This document shows positions 6,609 to 19,668 of a DNA stretch of 64,000 bases, piece after piece. The stretch comes from Burkholderiales bacterium (GTDB taxonomy: Bacteria; Pseudomonadota; Gammaproteobacteria; Burkholderiales; SG8-39). The notes under the pieces were generated by a model. That model was not told the origin of the DNA, ran no database searches, and worked only from the letters and a program-made list of their open reading frames with translations. The stretch's first letter is position 1. Every line of letters begins with the position of its first letter. The translations under genes and the position numbers were made by a program. Where the stretch lies: positions 78,206 through 142,205 of the forward strand of contig JADGRQ010000008.1 in NCBI GenBank assembly GCA_017880775.1, written 5' to 3'.

Positions 6609-7148
6609 CTACTTCCTGATTTTTTCCAGCAGGCCGACCAGGTCGTCGGCGTGCTCCTCTTCCACCGCCAGGATGCCCTCCAGCATGCGCTTGGTGGTCG
6701 TGTCCTTGTCGCCGATGTAGCCGATCATCTCGCGGTAGCTGTCGATCGCAATGCGCTCGGCGACCAGATCCTCCTTGATCATGTCGATCAGGTCATCGCC
6801 TTCCACGTACTCGGCGTGGCTGCGGCTGAGGAGGCCTTCGGGAGAGAAATTCGGCTCGCCGTTCAGTTGCACGATGCGCCCCGCGATCTGGTCGGCGTGG
6901 CCCTGCTCTTCGACCGCATGTTGAAGGAACTCCTGCGCCACGCTGTCGGCATTGATCCCGACCGCCATAAAATGATGCCTGCGGTAGCGCAGCACGCAGA
7001 CGATTTCGGTGGCGAGGGCCTCGTTCAGCAGCTTGACGACCGTCGTCCGGTCCGCCCGGTAGCCGGCGGTCACCGCGCCCTGTTCGATGTGCTTGCGCGC
7101 GCGGGCGCGGATCGTCTTGACGTCGGTGAGAAAAGGTTTCTTTGCCAT
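6609..7148 (-). CDS. Bacterioferritin-like ferritin-family protein
   Basis: The 179-residue protein forms a four-helix ferritin-like domain with the paired di-iron ligand pattern. Ligands lie in EALATEIVCVLRYRRHH, VEEQGHADQIAGRI, LVAERIAIDSYREM and VEEEHADDL. The N-terminus, MAKKPFLTDVKTIRARARKH, is basic and may extend from the shell. Such proteins oxidise and store iron and protect against peroxide. The gene is convergent with the cytochrome b gene and follows the cydB hairpin, so it probably has its own promoter. AT-rich sequence lies at about 7185-7205. It could also be a Dps-like protector. The fold is certain; the exact subfamily is not. Confidence 0.85.
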   Translation of the reverse strand: MAKKPFLTDVKTIRARARKHIEQGAVTAGYRADRTTVVKLLNEALATEIVCVLRYRRHHFMAVGINADSVAQEFLQHAVEEQGHADQIAGRIVQLNGEPNFSPEGLLSRSHAEYVEGDDLIDMIKEDLVAERIAIDSYREMIGYIGDKDTTTKRMLEGILAVEEEHADDLVGLLEKIRK

Positions 7149-7220
7149 GGCGTTCTCGGAAAGTGGAAATGGACTGACTCTGGAACGATAATCTTAGATG
7201 GCATTGTAAGGGCACTGGAG

Positions 7221-7254
7221 GCGCAGCTCTGTTCGGTAGTGCACAGAGTTGCGC
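7221..7254 (-). terminator. Strong hairpin immediately after cydB
   Basis: A 12-bp stem with one G.U pair is formed by GCGCAGCTCTGT at 7221-7232 and ACAGAGTTGCGC at 7243-7254, with a 10-base loop. It abuts the cydB stop codon. No U-tract follows on the minus strand, so it may stabilise the 3' end or need Rho rather than act as a classic intrinsic terminator. Confidence 0.55.
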
Positions 7255-8243
7255 TCAATCGTACAGACCGGCGCGCGCCTTGCCGCGGAACACCCAGTAA
7301 GAAAACACCGAGTAAGCGGCGATGAAGGGCAGCACCACCGCCGCCCCCCAGAGGATGAAGATGAGTGCGCTGGGGTGCGCGGCGGCCTCCCAGATCGTCA
7401 TCTTGTCCATTACCAGATATGGGAACAGGCTGTAGGCCAGGCCGGCGAAGGCGAGGGCGAAGATCGCTGCCGCGCCGGCGAACGGCGCCCACTCCGCGGT
7501 TTTCGCGCCGCGTTTGAGGCGTCCGGTCGCCATCCACACCCAGATGCCGGCGGCGAGGCTCGCCAGCGGAAGCAGCATCAGCGCGAGCGTGCGCGGAAAA
7601 TCGAACCACTTCGCGCGCACGGTTTCGCTGGCAAACGGCGTCGCGATACTCACCAGTGCGACTCCGAGCGCGACCCACACGAGGCCCCAGCGCGCCCAAT
7701 CGAGGGATTTTTTCTGCAGCGCGCCCTCGGTGCGCAGCACCAGCCAGGTCGCGCCCAGCAGCACGTATCCGCCGCATAGCCCGCCGGCGACGATCAGGGC
7801 GAACAGCCAGTAGCCGAAGCCCGGCTCGAATCCGGTGATCATGCGACCGAGCATGAACCCTTGCGCCAGCGAGGCGAGGAACGAACCGAACCAGAACAGC
7901 CAGTTCCACAGCTCGCGATGCCAGCCTTCGGCCTTGACGCGGAACTCGAACGCCACGCCGCGCAGCATCAGGCCGATCAGCATCGCCGCCACCGGCAGGT
8001 AGAGCGCGCCGAGGATCACGCCGTGCGCTGCCGGAAACGCCACCAGCAGCAGGCCGACGCCGAGCACCAGCCAGGTTTCGTTGGCGTCCCAGAACGGCCC
8101 GATCGACGCAACCATCAGGTCCTGCTCGCGTTGATCCGCCGCCGGCATCAGCATGCCGACGCCGAGGTCGTAGCCGTCGAGCACCACATAGGCGAGCATC
8201 GCAACACCCATCAGCGCCGTGAATACCAGCGGCAGATCGAGCG

Positions 8244-8247
<4 letters not shown>
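7255..8247 (-). CDS. cydB: Cytochrome bd ubiquinol oxidase subunit II
   Basis: The 330-residue membrane protein begins with the CydB/CioB N-terminal pattern VVLDGYDLGVGML. It carries GPFWDANETWLVLGVG and LRGVAFEFRVKAEGWH. About eight or nine hydrophobic helices are visible. Its family forms the quinol oxidase with subunit I, reducing oxygen without pumping protons and with high oxygen affinity. The start overlaps the cydA stop by four bases (ATGA), giving tight translational coupling. No cydX-like small ORF was noticed after it; a hairpin follows at once. The sequence resembles the cyanide-insensitive (Cio) branch more than E. coli CydB, judging from the short subunit I beside it. Confidence 0.95.
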
Positions 8248-9554
<1,307 letters not shown>

Positions 9555-9559
9555 GTTTG

Positions 9560-9591
9560 AGGCTAATACCCTCTGATAGTATTTGCAAGGG
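9560..9591. promoter_or_regulatory. Operator-like element upstream of cydA, shared with dsrE2
   Basis: The core ATACC-N7-AGTAT at 9566-9582 has the same AGGCTA and GCAAG flanks as the dsrE2 element at 3229-3260. In the coding orientation both read CTTGC, two purines, ATACT, then GTATTAGCCT after a purine-rich spacer. It lies within 40 bases of the cydA start. Confidence 0.5.
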
Positions 9592-9626
9592 TCGTGATTC
9601 GGATAAGATTTTCCCTCCAAACCACT

Positions 9627-9669
9627 TTCATGAAGCGCAAATAGCGCCGCACGAGAGCCGCAACGATGG
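9627..9669 (+). pseudogene. Fragment resembling the tusA 3' end
   Basis: The stretch TTCATGAAGCGCAAATAG matches the last codons of tusA (FMKRK-stop, 3943-3960) with one difference. The following bases also align with the tusA-hbpS junction, ending in CGCAACGATGG against CGCAACGCTGG. By eye about 35 of 45 positions agree, with one 2-base gap. No upstream TusA sequence (CPxP motif) is present, so nothing functional remains. It lies on the far side of the cydA element, just as tusA lies beyond the dsrE2 element. Confidence 0.4.
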
Positions 9670-9720
9670 AGAACATGGGCGCATGAAATTCAGCAGATCG
9701 AGCGTTGGCAGTGAGCTGTC

Positions 9721-10245
9721 GTGACCCGGCGCGCGCGCTGGATCGGCATCGGGGCGCTCGAGACGCCTGCGCTGCGATCGCGCTACACGTTGCTTGCGGA
9801 AGCTCAGGCGGCCGACGCAGAACCGATCGTGGCCTGTGGAACGGCGCTGGCCCACCTGTGCCTCGGGCAGGGCCTCGGCATGGTGTGGGTGGACGCGGGA
9901 CAGCACTGGTTCGTGCTGATCGTGCCGGCGCGGCTCGCGCCGGGCCGCGCGAGCCGCTGGATCGCCTGGGCGCTCGCGCCCGCGATCGCGACCTGCCGCG
10001 GCTTCGGCGTGCAGGCCTATCTCGAGGGCGATGACCTGTGGGCTGCGGGACGCAAGATCGCCAGCGCGGGGTGCGCCGCCATCGGCGCGTGCGCGGTGAT
10101 CGCCTCAAGCCTGCCGCGCGCGCTTCCCGGAGAGCGCCTGCTCGAGGCGCGGTTTCGGGCGGCGATCGAGGTGCAATTCGGCTGGCAGTTCGAAACCTCG
10201 TGGCCGAGCGCGGCCGAGCGCCAGGCGATGGCGGAGGTCGGGTGA
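9721..10245 (+). CDS. Lipoate/biotin-ligase-like protein (degenerate)
   Basis: The 174-residue product has a GTG start. Its middle and end resemble lipoate-protein ligase A folds: GLGMVWVDAGQHWFVLIVP, CRGFGVQAYLEGDDLW and AAGRKIASAGCAAIGACAVI. The GRKI lysine is where ligases hold the acyl-adenylate lysine, and the following strand resembles the GS-rich strand of LplA. The usual RR-x-SGGG nucleotide motif is not seen, so activity is doubtful. It overlaps the next gene by four bases (GTGA). Lipoate-binding proteins and dedicated ligases occur with Hdr-like sulfur oxidation, so its presence near HdrD, TusA and DsrE2 is suggestive, but no lipoate-binding protein is seen. The assignment is tentative. 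Confidence 0.45.
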   Translation: MTRRARWIGIGALETPALRSRYTLLAEAQAADAEPIVACGTALAHLCLGQGLGMVWVDAGQHWFVLIVPARLAPGRASRWIAWALAPAIATCRGFGVQAYLEGDDLWAAGRKIASAGCAAIGACAVIASSLPRALPGERLLEARFRAAIEVQFGWQFETSWPSAAERQAMAEVG

Positions 10246-10901
10246 TCGACGAACGGCGCCGCAGGATTCTTTCCGGGCTCGGTGGTGCGGCGCTGTATCT
10301 GGCCGTTCAGGACCTGTTCGCGCAGGGAAGAACGCCCAAGGGCGTCGCGCGAGTGCGCGGCGATGCGAGCGTCAACGGCGTGCCGGCGAAGCGCGGGATG
10401 GTGGTCCGCCCCGGCGATACCGTCATCACCGGGCGCGATGGCGAAATCGTGTTCGTCATCGGCAAGGACGCGATGCTGGTGCGCGCCGAGTCGCAGGTCG
10501 AAACCCAGGGCGCGGCCGGTGCGCTGATCGCGAGCGGATTTCGCATCGTCACCGGCGCGATTCTCTCGGTGTTTGCCCCGGGCGAGCCGAAGACTCTTGT
10601 CACGGGCACGGCCACCATCGGCATCCGGGGCACCGGCATCTACATCGAATCGGGCGCAGACCGGACCTACGTCTGCACCTGCTACGGCGAGGCCGAGCTG
10701 GCCTCGCGCGGCGATCCCGCCGTGCGCGAGGTCGTGAAAACCCGCCACCACGAACAGCCACGCTACATCATGGCGACCGGCGCGCCCCAGATGCTGATGA
10801 GCGCACCGGTCATCAATCACACCGACGCCGAGCTTGCGCTGCTCGAAGGCCTGCACGGCCGCAAAACGCCGTTCGCAGGCAACAAAGGCTACACCTACTG
10901 A
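10242..10901 (+). CDS. Exported FecR-domain protein
   Basis: The 219-residue product starts at GTG, overlapping the previous stop. A twin-arginine-like leader, ERRRRILSGLGGAALYLA, is followed by the FecR beta-rich domain: VARVRGDASVNGVPAKRG, VRPGDTVITGRDGEIVFVIG, then the family motif TATIGIRGTGIYIES. A C-terminal part carries several His and Cys (TYVCTCYGEAEL, KTRHHEQ). FecR domains occur in anti-sigma regulators and in exported proteins of unknown role. There is no cytoplasmic anti-sigma part here, so it is probably periplasmic. A paralogue sits at 26.6 kb beside the two-partner secretion genes. It converges with the MFS gene, with a seven-base overlap of the ends. Confidence 0.8.
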   Translation: MIDERRRRILSGLGGAALYLAVQDLFAQGRTPKGVARVRGDASVNGVPAKRGMVVRPGDTVITGRDGEIVFVIGKDAMLVRAESQVETQGAAGALIASGFRIVTGAILSVFAPGEPKTLVTGTATIGIRGTGIYIESGADRTYVCTCYGEAELASRGDPAVREVVKTRHHEQPRYIMATGAPQMLMSAPVINHTDAELALLEGLHGRKTPFAGNKGYTY

Positions 10902-12163
10902 TCGCCGTCCACTGGCGGACGCGGCACGATGCCCAGATCCTGGTAGACCGGGCGGATCTCGCGGCGGATCGCCGGCAGCTTGATCGCGTAAAGCAGCGCG
11001 GCAGCGAGGCCGCAGGCGCCGCCCGCGGCGAGCGTTGCCTGCGGGCCGATGCGCTCGGCAATCCAGCCCGCCGCGAGCGACCCGAGCGGGCTTACCCCGA
11101 GGAACGACACCACATACAGCGAAGCGACCCGCCCGCGCAATTCGTCCGGGACGATGCTCTGCAGCACCGTGTTGGTGGCTGCGGCGGTGAGCATGATGCC
11201 CAGCCCGGTGAGCGTGATCAGCGGCAGCGAGATCCACAGCGAGGTGCAGAACGAGAACGCCGCCAGGCTCGCGCCGGCGATGGCGCTGGTCCAAGCAAGC
11301 AGGCTGAGCAGCCCGCGGATGCTCGGGCGCATGGCGAGGTAAATCATGCCGACAGATGCGCCGAGGCCCCCTGCGCCGATGAGCATTCCGAGGGTGTGCG
11401 AATCGCCGTGGAAGACGTCTTTTGCGAAATACGGCATCAGCGATTGGTAGGGCTGTGCGAAAAAGCCTACCGCCGAGAGCAGCAGCAGCGCGCTGCGCGT
11501 CGGAAGGAATCCGTAGGCGTAGCGCAGCCCCGCGGCGAGCTGCCGCAGCCAGCTCTCGTCGCGCGGCGCGCGATGCGAGGGCCCCAGCCGCATCGCGTAC
11601 AGCGCCGCGAGCACCGCGAGATAGGTCAGGCTGTTCAGCGCGAAGCCCGCGACCTCGCCGAACGTCGCGATCACCATGCCTCCCACCAGCGGGCCTACGA
11701 ACCGCGCCCCGTTCATCATGATCGAATTGAGCGCGATGGCATTCGGCAGATCGGCCTTGCCGCGCACCAGGGTCACCAAAAGCGTCTGCCTTGCGGGTGC
11801 TTCGCATGCCGCAACCACGCCGCGCACGAGATTGCCTGCGATCAGGTGCCATGGCGCGACCACGCCCGAGGCCACCAGCGCGAGCATAACCAGCGACTGG
11901 CCAAGCGCGATCGAATTGGTGATCGCAATCACGCGGCGCCGGTCGAGCCGGTCGACCCACACTCCGGCCACCGGCGCGAGCACCAGGAACGGTATTTGAA
12001 GCGCAAAGGCCGACAGGCCGAGCAGGAATGTCGAGCCGCTGAGGCGGTAGATCAGCCAGCTGGTCGCGATCAGCTGCAGCCAGATGCCGATCTGCGAGAT
12101 TCCCTGTCCGGCGAAGAACAGCCGGAAATCACGATGCTGCAGCGCGCGCAGGCCGTGGATCAA
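10895..12163 (-). CDS. MFS transporter, EntS-like
   Basis: The protein of about 422 residues has twelve hydrophobic helices. It starts with the typical LRALQHRDFRLFFAGQGISQ and has the loop motif GVWVDRLDRRRVIAITN between helices 2 and 3. It resembles the enterobactin-exporter (EntS)/DUF894 branch of the major facilitator superfamily, which exports siderophores, drugs or metabolites. No ATG exists at the right place, and TTG at 12163 is the most likely start, 28 bases after the valS stop. It is probably co-transcribed behind valS. The substrate cannot be predicted. Confidence 0.8.
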   Translation of the reverse strand: MIHGLRALQHRDFRLFFAGQGISQIGIWLQLIATSWLIYRLSGSTFLLGLSAFALQIPFLVLAPVAGVWVDRLDRRRVIAITNSIALGQSLVMLALVASGVVAPWHLIAGNLVRGVVAACEAPARQTLLVTLVRGKADLPNAIALNSIMMNGARFVGPLVGGMVIATFGEVAGFALNSLTYLAVLAALYAMRLGPSHRAPRDESWLRQLAAGLRYAYGFLPTRSALLLLSAVGFFAQPYQSLMPYFAKDVFHGDSHTLGMLIGAGGLGASVGMIYLAMRPSIRGLLSLLAWTSAIAGASLAAFSFCTSLWISLPLITLTGLGIMLTAAATNTVLQSIVPDELRGRVASLYVVSFLGVSPLGSLAAGWIAERIGPQATLAAGGACGLAAALLYAIKLPAIRREIRPVYQDLGIVPRPPVDGDQ

Positions 12164-12191
12164 GGCGGCACGCTTCTCGCTGAGCGCGCCC

Positions 12192-15107
<2,916 letters not shown>

Positions 15108-15121
15108 GCTTGAGTCCGCTT

Positions 15122-15499
15122 TCAGTCGCGCTGCGGCTCTGTCGCGTCTTCGTGCTTGCGCCGCAGCGCAAGCTCGCGTTGCACGGCATCGGCCACCGCC
15201 GCGCGCACCAGCTCATGCACGTTGGTGGTGAGCTCGTTGCGCAGCCCGCGCAGCGCCTGCTCGAGCAGATCCGCAAGCGTCGGGGCCAGCCGCTGCTCGA
15301 GCACGGGGTCGAGTTCGGCAAGCAGACGCTCGAGCACCGCGCGCTCGACCTTTGCCGCCAGCGCCTCCATGTGCGCCGCTTCGAGCCCGGGCGCGGCCGG
15401 CTCGACGGTTTCGGTCAGCACCGGCACCTCGTCTTCGATCTCGCGATGGCGGGCGAGCAGCGCGTCGACGCGAGCCACCAGCGGGTTGTGCTCGGTCAT
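15122..15499 (-). CDS. Conserved small protein between valS and holC (DUF2486-like)
   Basis: The 125-residue acidic and helical protein contains [15 protein letters not shown] and a long amphipathic part ([20 protein letters not shown]). It ends in a helix with Arg/Glu repeats. It has no signal or membrane segment. Its start overlaps the holC stop by four bases (ATGA), and valS starts 14 bases after its stop, so the three genes form one operon. A protein of this type lies at the same place in many betaproteobacteria. Its function is not known. The DUF name is from memory of gene order and is not certain. Confidence 0.7.
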   Translation of the reverse strand: MTEHNPLVARVDALLARHREIEDEVPVLTETVEPAAPGLEAAHMEALAAKVERAVLERLLAELDPVLEQRLAPTLADLLEQALRGLRNELTTNVHELVRAAVADAVQRELALRRKHEDATEPQRD

Positions 15500-15921
15500 G
15501 AGCCTGCAGCGAGATCGTGGTCGGTGATGGTGTAGCCGCGGTCGCGATAAAAGCGGTAGCGCTTGCGCGCGAGCTGGCGCTCTTCGTCGGAGCGCGAGAC
15601 CACCTCGAGCAGCCGGTCGAAGCGCTCGAACGAAGGCGGGCATTCTTCGCCGAGGTTGAGCAGGATCCCGCAGCCTTGCGGTTCTGTTTCTCCGGCGCTG
15701 ATCAGCACCGGCGTCTCCCGCGCGAGCGCGTCCTCGGCCATGCAATGCGGCACGAAGCCGATCGCGGGCGTGGTCCACATCATGCGGTCGAGTTTCTGCG
15801 CGCTGCCGTCCTGCGGCGCCCACACCAGCAGCCGCTTGCCCTGCGCGACGGCCTTGCCGGCCAGGCGGCAGGCGAGCTGCAGCCGGTCTTCGGCGTTGAA
15901 GTAGAAATCGATGGTCGTCAT
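15496..15921 (-). CDS. holC: DNA polymerase III chi subunit
   Basis: The 141-residue protein starts MTTIDFYFNAEDRLQLACRL. It carries the HolC features GKRLLVWAPQ, LDRMMWTTPAIGFVPHC, PVLISAGE and the C-terminal RKRYRFYRDRGY. Chi links the clamp loader to single-stranded-DNA-binding protein through the psi subunit. Length and motif order are normal. It lies 15 bases after pepA and overlaps the next gene, in the conserved pepA-holC-valS order. Confidence 0.93.
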   Translation of the reverse strand: MTTIDFYFNAEDRLQLACRLAGKAVAQGKRLLVWAPQDGSAQKLDRMMWTTPAIGFVPHCMAEDALARETPVLISAGETEPQGCGILLNLGEECPPSFERFDRLLEVVSRSDEERQLARKRYRFYRDRGYTITDHDLAAGS

Positions 15922-15936
15922 CGCCGGCGATCTTGG

Positions 15937-17430
15937 TCAGCGCAGCTTTGCATGCCGCAGCGCAAAGCGCACCAGCAGGGACACCGGGCGGCCGGTCGAG
16001 CCCTTGTCGCGCCCGCTCTTCCATGCCGTGCCGGCGATGTCCAGGTGCGCCCAGCGCTGCTTGCGCGTGAAGCGCGCGAGGAAGGAGGCTGCGGTGACGC
16101 TGCCCGCCGGGCGGCCGCCGATGTTCGCCATGTCGGCGAAATTCGAGCGCAGTTGCTCCTGATAGTCTTCCCACAACGGCATCTGCCAGCAGCGGTCCCA
16201 GGCGTCCTCGCCCGCGGCAAGCAGTTCGTCGGCGAGCTTCTGGTCATTGGCGAACAGGCCGGTGGCGACATGGCCGAGCGCGATCACGCACGCGCCCGTG
16301 AGCGTGGCGATGTCCACCATCACTTCCGGCGCGAACCGCCCGGCGTAGGTGAGCGCGTCGCACAGGATCAGCCGGCCTTCGGCGTCGGTGTTCAACACTT
16401 CCACTGTCTGGCCCGAAAGCGTGGTGACGACGTCGCCCGGCTTGCTTGCATTGCCGCCGGGCATGTTCTCGCACGCCGGAATCACTCCGATCGCATTCAG
16501 GGGCGCTCGCATGCCGGCCAGAGCGCGCAGCGCGCCCAGCACGCTGCCAGCTCCGGACATGTCGAATTTCATTTCGTCCATCTCGCCCGCCGGTTTGAGC
16601 GAAATGCCACCGGTGTCGAAGGTGACGCCCTTGCCGACGAACACGATCGGCTTCGCCTTGGCACCTGCACCGCGGTACTTGAGCACGATCAGCTTGGGCG
16701 ATTCGCGCGAGCCGCGGGTGACCGAAACCAGCGCGCCCATGCCGAGCTTGTCCATGTCGCGTCGCTCGAGCACCTCGATTTCGAGCTTGTACCGCCGGGC
16801 CAGCTGGCGCGCCTGCTCGGCGAGGTAGGTTGGCGTGCAGATATTGGCGGGCAGGTTGCCGAGCGTACGCGCGAGCGCGACGCCTTCGGCGGTGGCGCTC
16901 GCCTCCTTCAGTGCACGCTGCGCTTCGAGCGTTACCGGGGCCGCGGCCTGCGCCAGTGTCACTGCGACGAGCGCCGGCACCGGCGCCTTCTTGCGTGTCT
17001 TCAGCTGGTCGAAACGGTAAAACGCTTCGCGCACCGCGAGCACCGTCTGGCGCACGTGCCACGCGGCATCGCGCCCCGGCACGTGCACATCGAGCAACGC
17101 AAGCGTGGCGTCGGCGCAGGCGAGGTCCTTCAGCGCGTTCGCGGCACCACGCAGCGCATCGCGGAACGCGCCTGCGCCGAGTTCCTTGCGCTCGCCGAAG
17201 CTCACCAGCAGCACGCGTTGCGCGGCGACACCTGGAACCGAATGCAGCAGCAGCGTTGCGCCGGCACGGGCCGGCAGGTCTCCGCGCGCAAGCGCGCGCT
17301 TGAGCGCGCCGCTCGCCGCGCGGTCGGCCTGTTCGCCCGCACGCAGCAGGACGTCCTTTCCGAATGCTGCGAGCACCAGGCAACCGGTCGCATGCTTCGC
17401 CGGCGCCAGTGCTTTTATGCTAAATTCCAC
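15937..17430 (-). CDS. pepA: Leucyl aminopeptidase (M17)
   Basis: The 497-residue M17 peptidase has the metal-binding segment FVGKGVTFDTGGISLKPAG, then MKFDMSGAGSVLG and the signature NTDAEGRLILCDALTY. These supply the two-zinc site lysine, aspartates and glutamate. It cleaves N-terminal residues from peptides and, in some bacteria, also binds DNA. A GTG start at 17430 is chosen because GGGAGGGAG lies just before it. The longer upstream reading runs into lptF. The gene is divergent from lptF with about 60 bases between, which must hold both promoters. Confidence 0.95.
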   Translation of the reverse strand: MEFSIKALAPAKHATGCLVLAAFGKDVLLRAGEQADRAASGALKRALARGDLPARAGATLLLHSVPGVAAQRVLLVSFGERKELGAGAFRDALRGAANALKDLACADATLALLDVHVPGRDAAWHVRQTVLAVREAFYRFDQLKTRKKAPVPALVAVTLAQAAAPVTLEAQRALKEASATAEGVALARTLGNLPANICTPTYLAEQARQLARRYKLEIEVLERRDMDKLGMGALVSVTRGSRESPKLIVLKYRGAGAKAKPIVFVGKGVTFDTGGISLKPAGEMDEMKFDMSGAGSVLGALRALAGMRAPLNAIGVIPACENMPGGNASKPGDVVTTLSGQTVEVLNTDAEGRLILCDALTYAGRFAPEVMVDIATLTGACVIALGHVATGLFANDQKLADELLAAGEDAWDRCWQMPLWEDYQEQLRSNFADMANIGGRPAGSVTAASFLARFTRKQRWAHLDIAGTAWKSGRDKGSTGRPVSLLVRFALRHAKLR

Positions 17431-17491
17431 CGCGATCTCCCTCCCTTGATGGCGGCGCCAATCTTCGCATGATTTTGCGCCGCGCGAAATC

Positions 17492-18568
17492 ATGATCTTC
17501 CACCGCACGCTGCTCCGAGAATTCGCCCACCTCGCGGGCGCGGTGTTCCTGACGCTGTTCGCGATCGCGCTCACCACGCGCCTCATCCGCATGCTCGGAC
17601 AGGCCGCTGGCGGCAAGATCCCTTCGGACGCGGTGTTCGCCTTCGTCGGCTTTTTTGCAATTCACGTGCTGCCGGTGCTGCTCGCGCTCACCGTGTTCAT
17701 CACCGTACTGCTCACGCTGGCGCGCAGCTACCGCGATTCGGAGATGGTGGTCTGGTTCAGCGCCGGCATTTCGCTGACGGCATGGGTTCGGCCGGTGCTG
17801 ACGTTCGCCGGCCCGCTGGTGGCGTTGATTGCCGTGCTCTCGCTCGTCATCTCGCCGTGGGCGGCGCAGATGGGCGAGCAGTACCAGTCGCGCCTCGACG
17901 CGCGGGACGATTTGACGCGGGTCACTCCGGGCGTGTTCGGCGAATCGAGCAATAAGGACCGGGTGTACTTCGTCGAATCGGTCGCGGGCGATTCAACGAT
18001 CGTGCAGAACGTGTTCGTCAGCTCGGTGCAGAACCAGCGTTCGGGCGTCATGATCAGCCGCAGAGGAGTGGTGGAAATCGCCCCCAATGGCGACCGTTTT
18101 CTGGTCCTGCTCAATGGACAGCGCTACGAGGGCACGCCCGGAGGGCTGGATTTCCGCATCATGAATTTCGAGCGCTACTCCACGCGCGTCGAGGCGAAGG
18201 AGAGCGACGAACCCGAGTCGACGCTGAAGAGCCAGTCGACCCTCGAGCTGCTCGAAAAACCGGACCCGCGCAAGCTCGGCGAGTTGCTGTGGCGGATTGG
18301 CCTGCCGCTGTGCGGGCTGATCCTCGCACTGCTCGCGATCCCGATGAGTTTCGTGAATCCGCGCGCCGGCCGCTCGATCAACCTGCTGTTCGCGCTGCTG
18401 GTTTTCGTGGTCTACGTCAACCTGCTGACGATCAGCCAGGCGCGGGTTTCCCAGGGCAAGCTCGCTTTCTCCACCGGCTGGTGGCTGGTTCACGCGGCGA
18501 TGCTCGCGGTGTTGCTGTTGATGTTCGCGCGCAGGCTTTCGCTGTTTCGCATGAGCCTGCGGCGCTGA
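17492..18568 (+). CDS. lptF: LPS export permease LptF
   Basis: The 358-residue protein has the LptF/LptG layout. Two or three N-terminal helices (FHRTLLREFAHLAGAVFLTL, IHVLPVLLALTVFITVLL) carry the conserved RMLGQAAGG coupling region. A periplasmic beta-jellyroll covers roughly residues 130-250. Three C-terminal helices start near LLWRIGLPLCGLIL. LptF, with LptG and LptB2, extracts LPS from the inner membrane. lptG follows after two bases. The pair is divergent from pepA, as in most Gram-negative bacteria. Confidence 0.95.
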   Translation: MIFHRTLLREFAHLAGAVFLTLFAIALTTRLIRMLGQAAGGKIPSDAVFAFVGFFAIHVLPVLLALTVFITVLLTLARSYRDSEMVVWFSAGISLTAWVRPVLTFAGPLVALIAVLSLVISPWAAQMGEQYQSRLDARDDLTRVTPGVFGESSNKDRVYFVESVAGDSTIVQNVFVSSVQNQRSGVMISRRGVVEIAPNGDRFLVLLNGQRYEGTPGGLDFRIMNFERYSTRVEAKESDEPESTLKSQSTLELLEKPDPRKLGELLWRIGLPLCGLILALLAIPMSFVNPRAGRSINLLFALLVFVVYVNLLTISQARVSQGKLAFSTGWWLVHAAMLAVLLLMFARRLSLFRMSLRR

Positions 18569-18570
18569 AC

Positions 18571-19668
18571 GTGGCCGTCAAGCGCGCCGCCTCCGGCTCG
18601 ACCCTCACGCGCTATTTCGCGCGCGAAATCCATGGCGCGGTATTGATGGTGCTGCTCGGGTTTCTCGCGCTGTTTGCGTTCTTCGACCTGATCCGCGAGC
18701 TGGGCGATCTGGGCGTCGGCAACTACCAGCTGCGCCAGATCTTCACCTTCGTCGTGTTGTCGATCCCGACACACGCCTATGAGTTGTTCCCGGTGGTGGT
18801 GCTGATCGGCACGCTCTACGTGCTCGCGCACCTGGCAAGCAATTCTGAATTCACCGTGATGCGGGCGGCCGGGCTGACCCCGGGGCAGGCGGGTCGCATG
18901 CTGGTGCGCATCGGCGTGGTGTTCGTGCTGATCACGTTCGTGATCGGCGAATGGGTCGCGCCATACACCGAGCAGGCGGCGCAGGCATTGCGCATTCGTT
19001 CGATGAGCTCGCTGATCGGCAAGACGCTGGAGTCGGGACTGTGGTTCAAGGACGAACGCTCGTTCATCAACATCCGGGAAGCGCGCGAAAGCGCGACCGT
19101 GACCGGGTTGCGTATCTACGAATTCGACGCGAGCTATCGCCTGCGGCAGATCAGCACCGCCGAACGCGCCGTCTATCGCGGCGCCGGCCTGTGGCAGCTC
19201 ACCGACGTGGTGCAGACGCAGTTCCACGACGGCGTGACGCAGGTGAATGCGTTCAAGGAAGCCGATTGGCGATCGGCGGTGAGCCCCGAACTGCTCGACG
19301 TGCTGATCGTGGTGCCGGAGCGGATGTCGGCGTGGCGGCTGTACACGTACACCCAGCACCTCGCGAGCAATCGCCAGAAGACCGAGCGCTACGAGATCGC
19401 GATGTGGAAAAAGCTGTTCTATCCGTTCGCCACGCTGGTGATGATGGCGCTGGCGCTGCCGTTTGCGTACCTGCACGCGCGCTCTGGAATGGTCGGCCTG
19501 AAGGTGTTCCTCGGCATCATGCTGGGCGTGTTCTTCCATATGTTGAACAGCCTGCTTGCCCACCTGGGCCTGCTGCAGAACTGGCCGCCGCTCGGCTCCG
19601 CTGTGCTCCCGAGCGTGGTGTTCCTGCTCTCGGCGCTGGTGATGATGTGGTGGGTGGAGCGCCGCTAG
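18571..19668 (+). CDS. lptG: LPS export permease LptG
   Basis: The 365-residue partner of LptF has a GTG start two bases after the lptF stop. N-terminal TLTRYFAREIHGAVL and the helix FLALFAFFDLIRELGDLG are followed by the family segment LASNSEFTVMRAAGLTPGQ, which contacts LptB. A periplasmic beta domain and three C-terminal helices (KLFYPFATLVMMALALPFAY) complete it. Together they form the LPS transport channel. The 3' end overlaps the convergent RDD gene by four bases. Confidence 0.95.
   Translation: MAVKRAASGSTLTRYFAREIHGAVLMVLLGFLALFAFFDLIRELGDLGVGNYQLRQIFTFVVLSIPTHAYELFPVVVLIGTLYVLAHLASNSEFTVMRAAGLTPGQAGRMLVRIGVVFVLITFVIGEWVAPYTEQAAQALRIRSMSSLIGKTLESGLWFKDERSFINIREARESATVTGLRIYEFDASYRLRQISTAERAVYRGAGLWQLTDVVQTQFHDGVTQVNAFKEADWRSAVSPELLDVLIVVPERMSAWRLYTYTQHLASNRQKTERYEIAMWKKLFYPFATLVMMALALPFAYLHARSGMVGLKVFLGIMLGVFFHMLNSLLAHLGLLQNWPPLGSAVLPSVVFLLSALVMMWWVERR

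Noticed and set aside
9560..9591. Reading the shared cydA/dsrE2 element as a sigma-70 promoter
   Set aside because: The TTGC-like and TATT-like boxes are only about 14 bp apart, too close for a normal promoter.
15517..17472. 651-codon plus-strand frame
   Set aside because: It is antisense to pepA and holC, which have clear active-site motifs.
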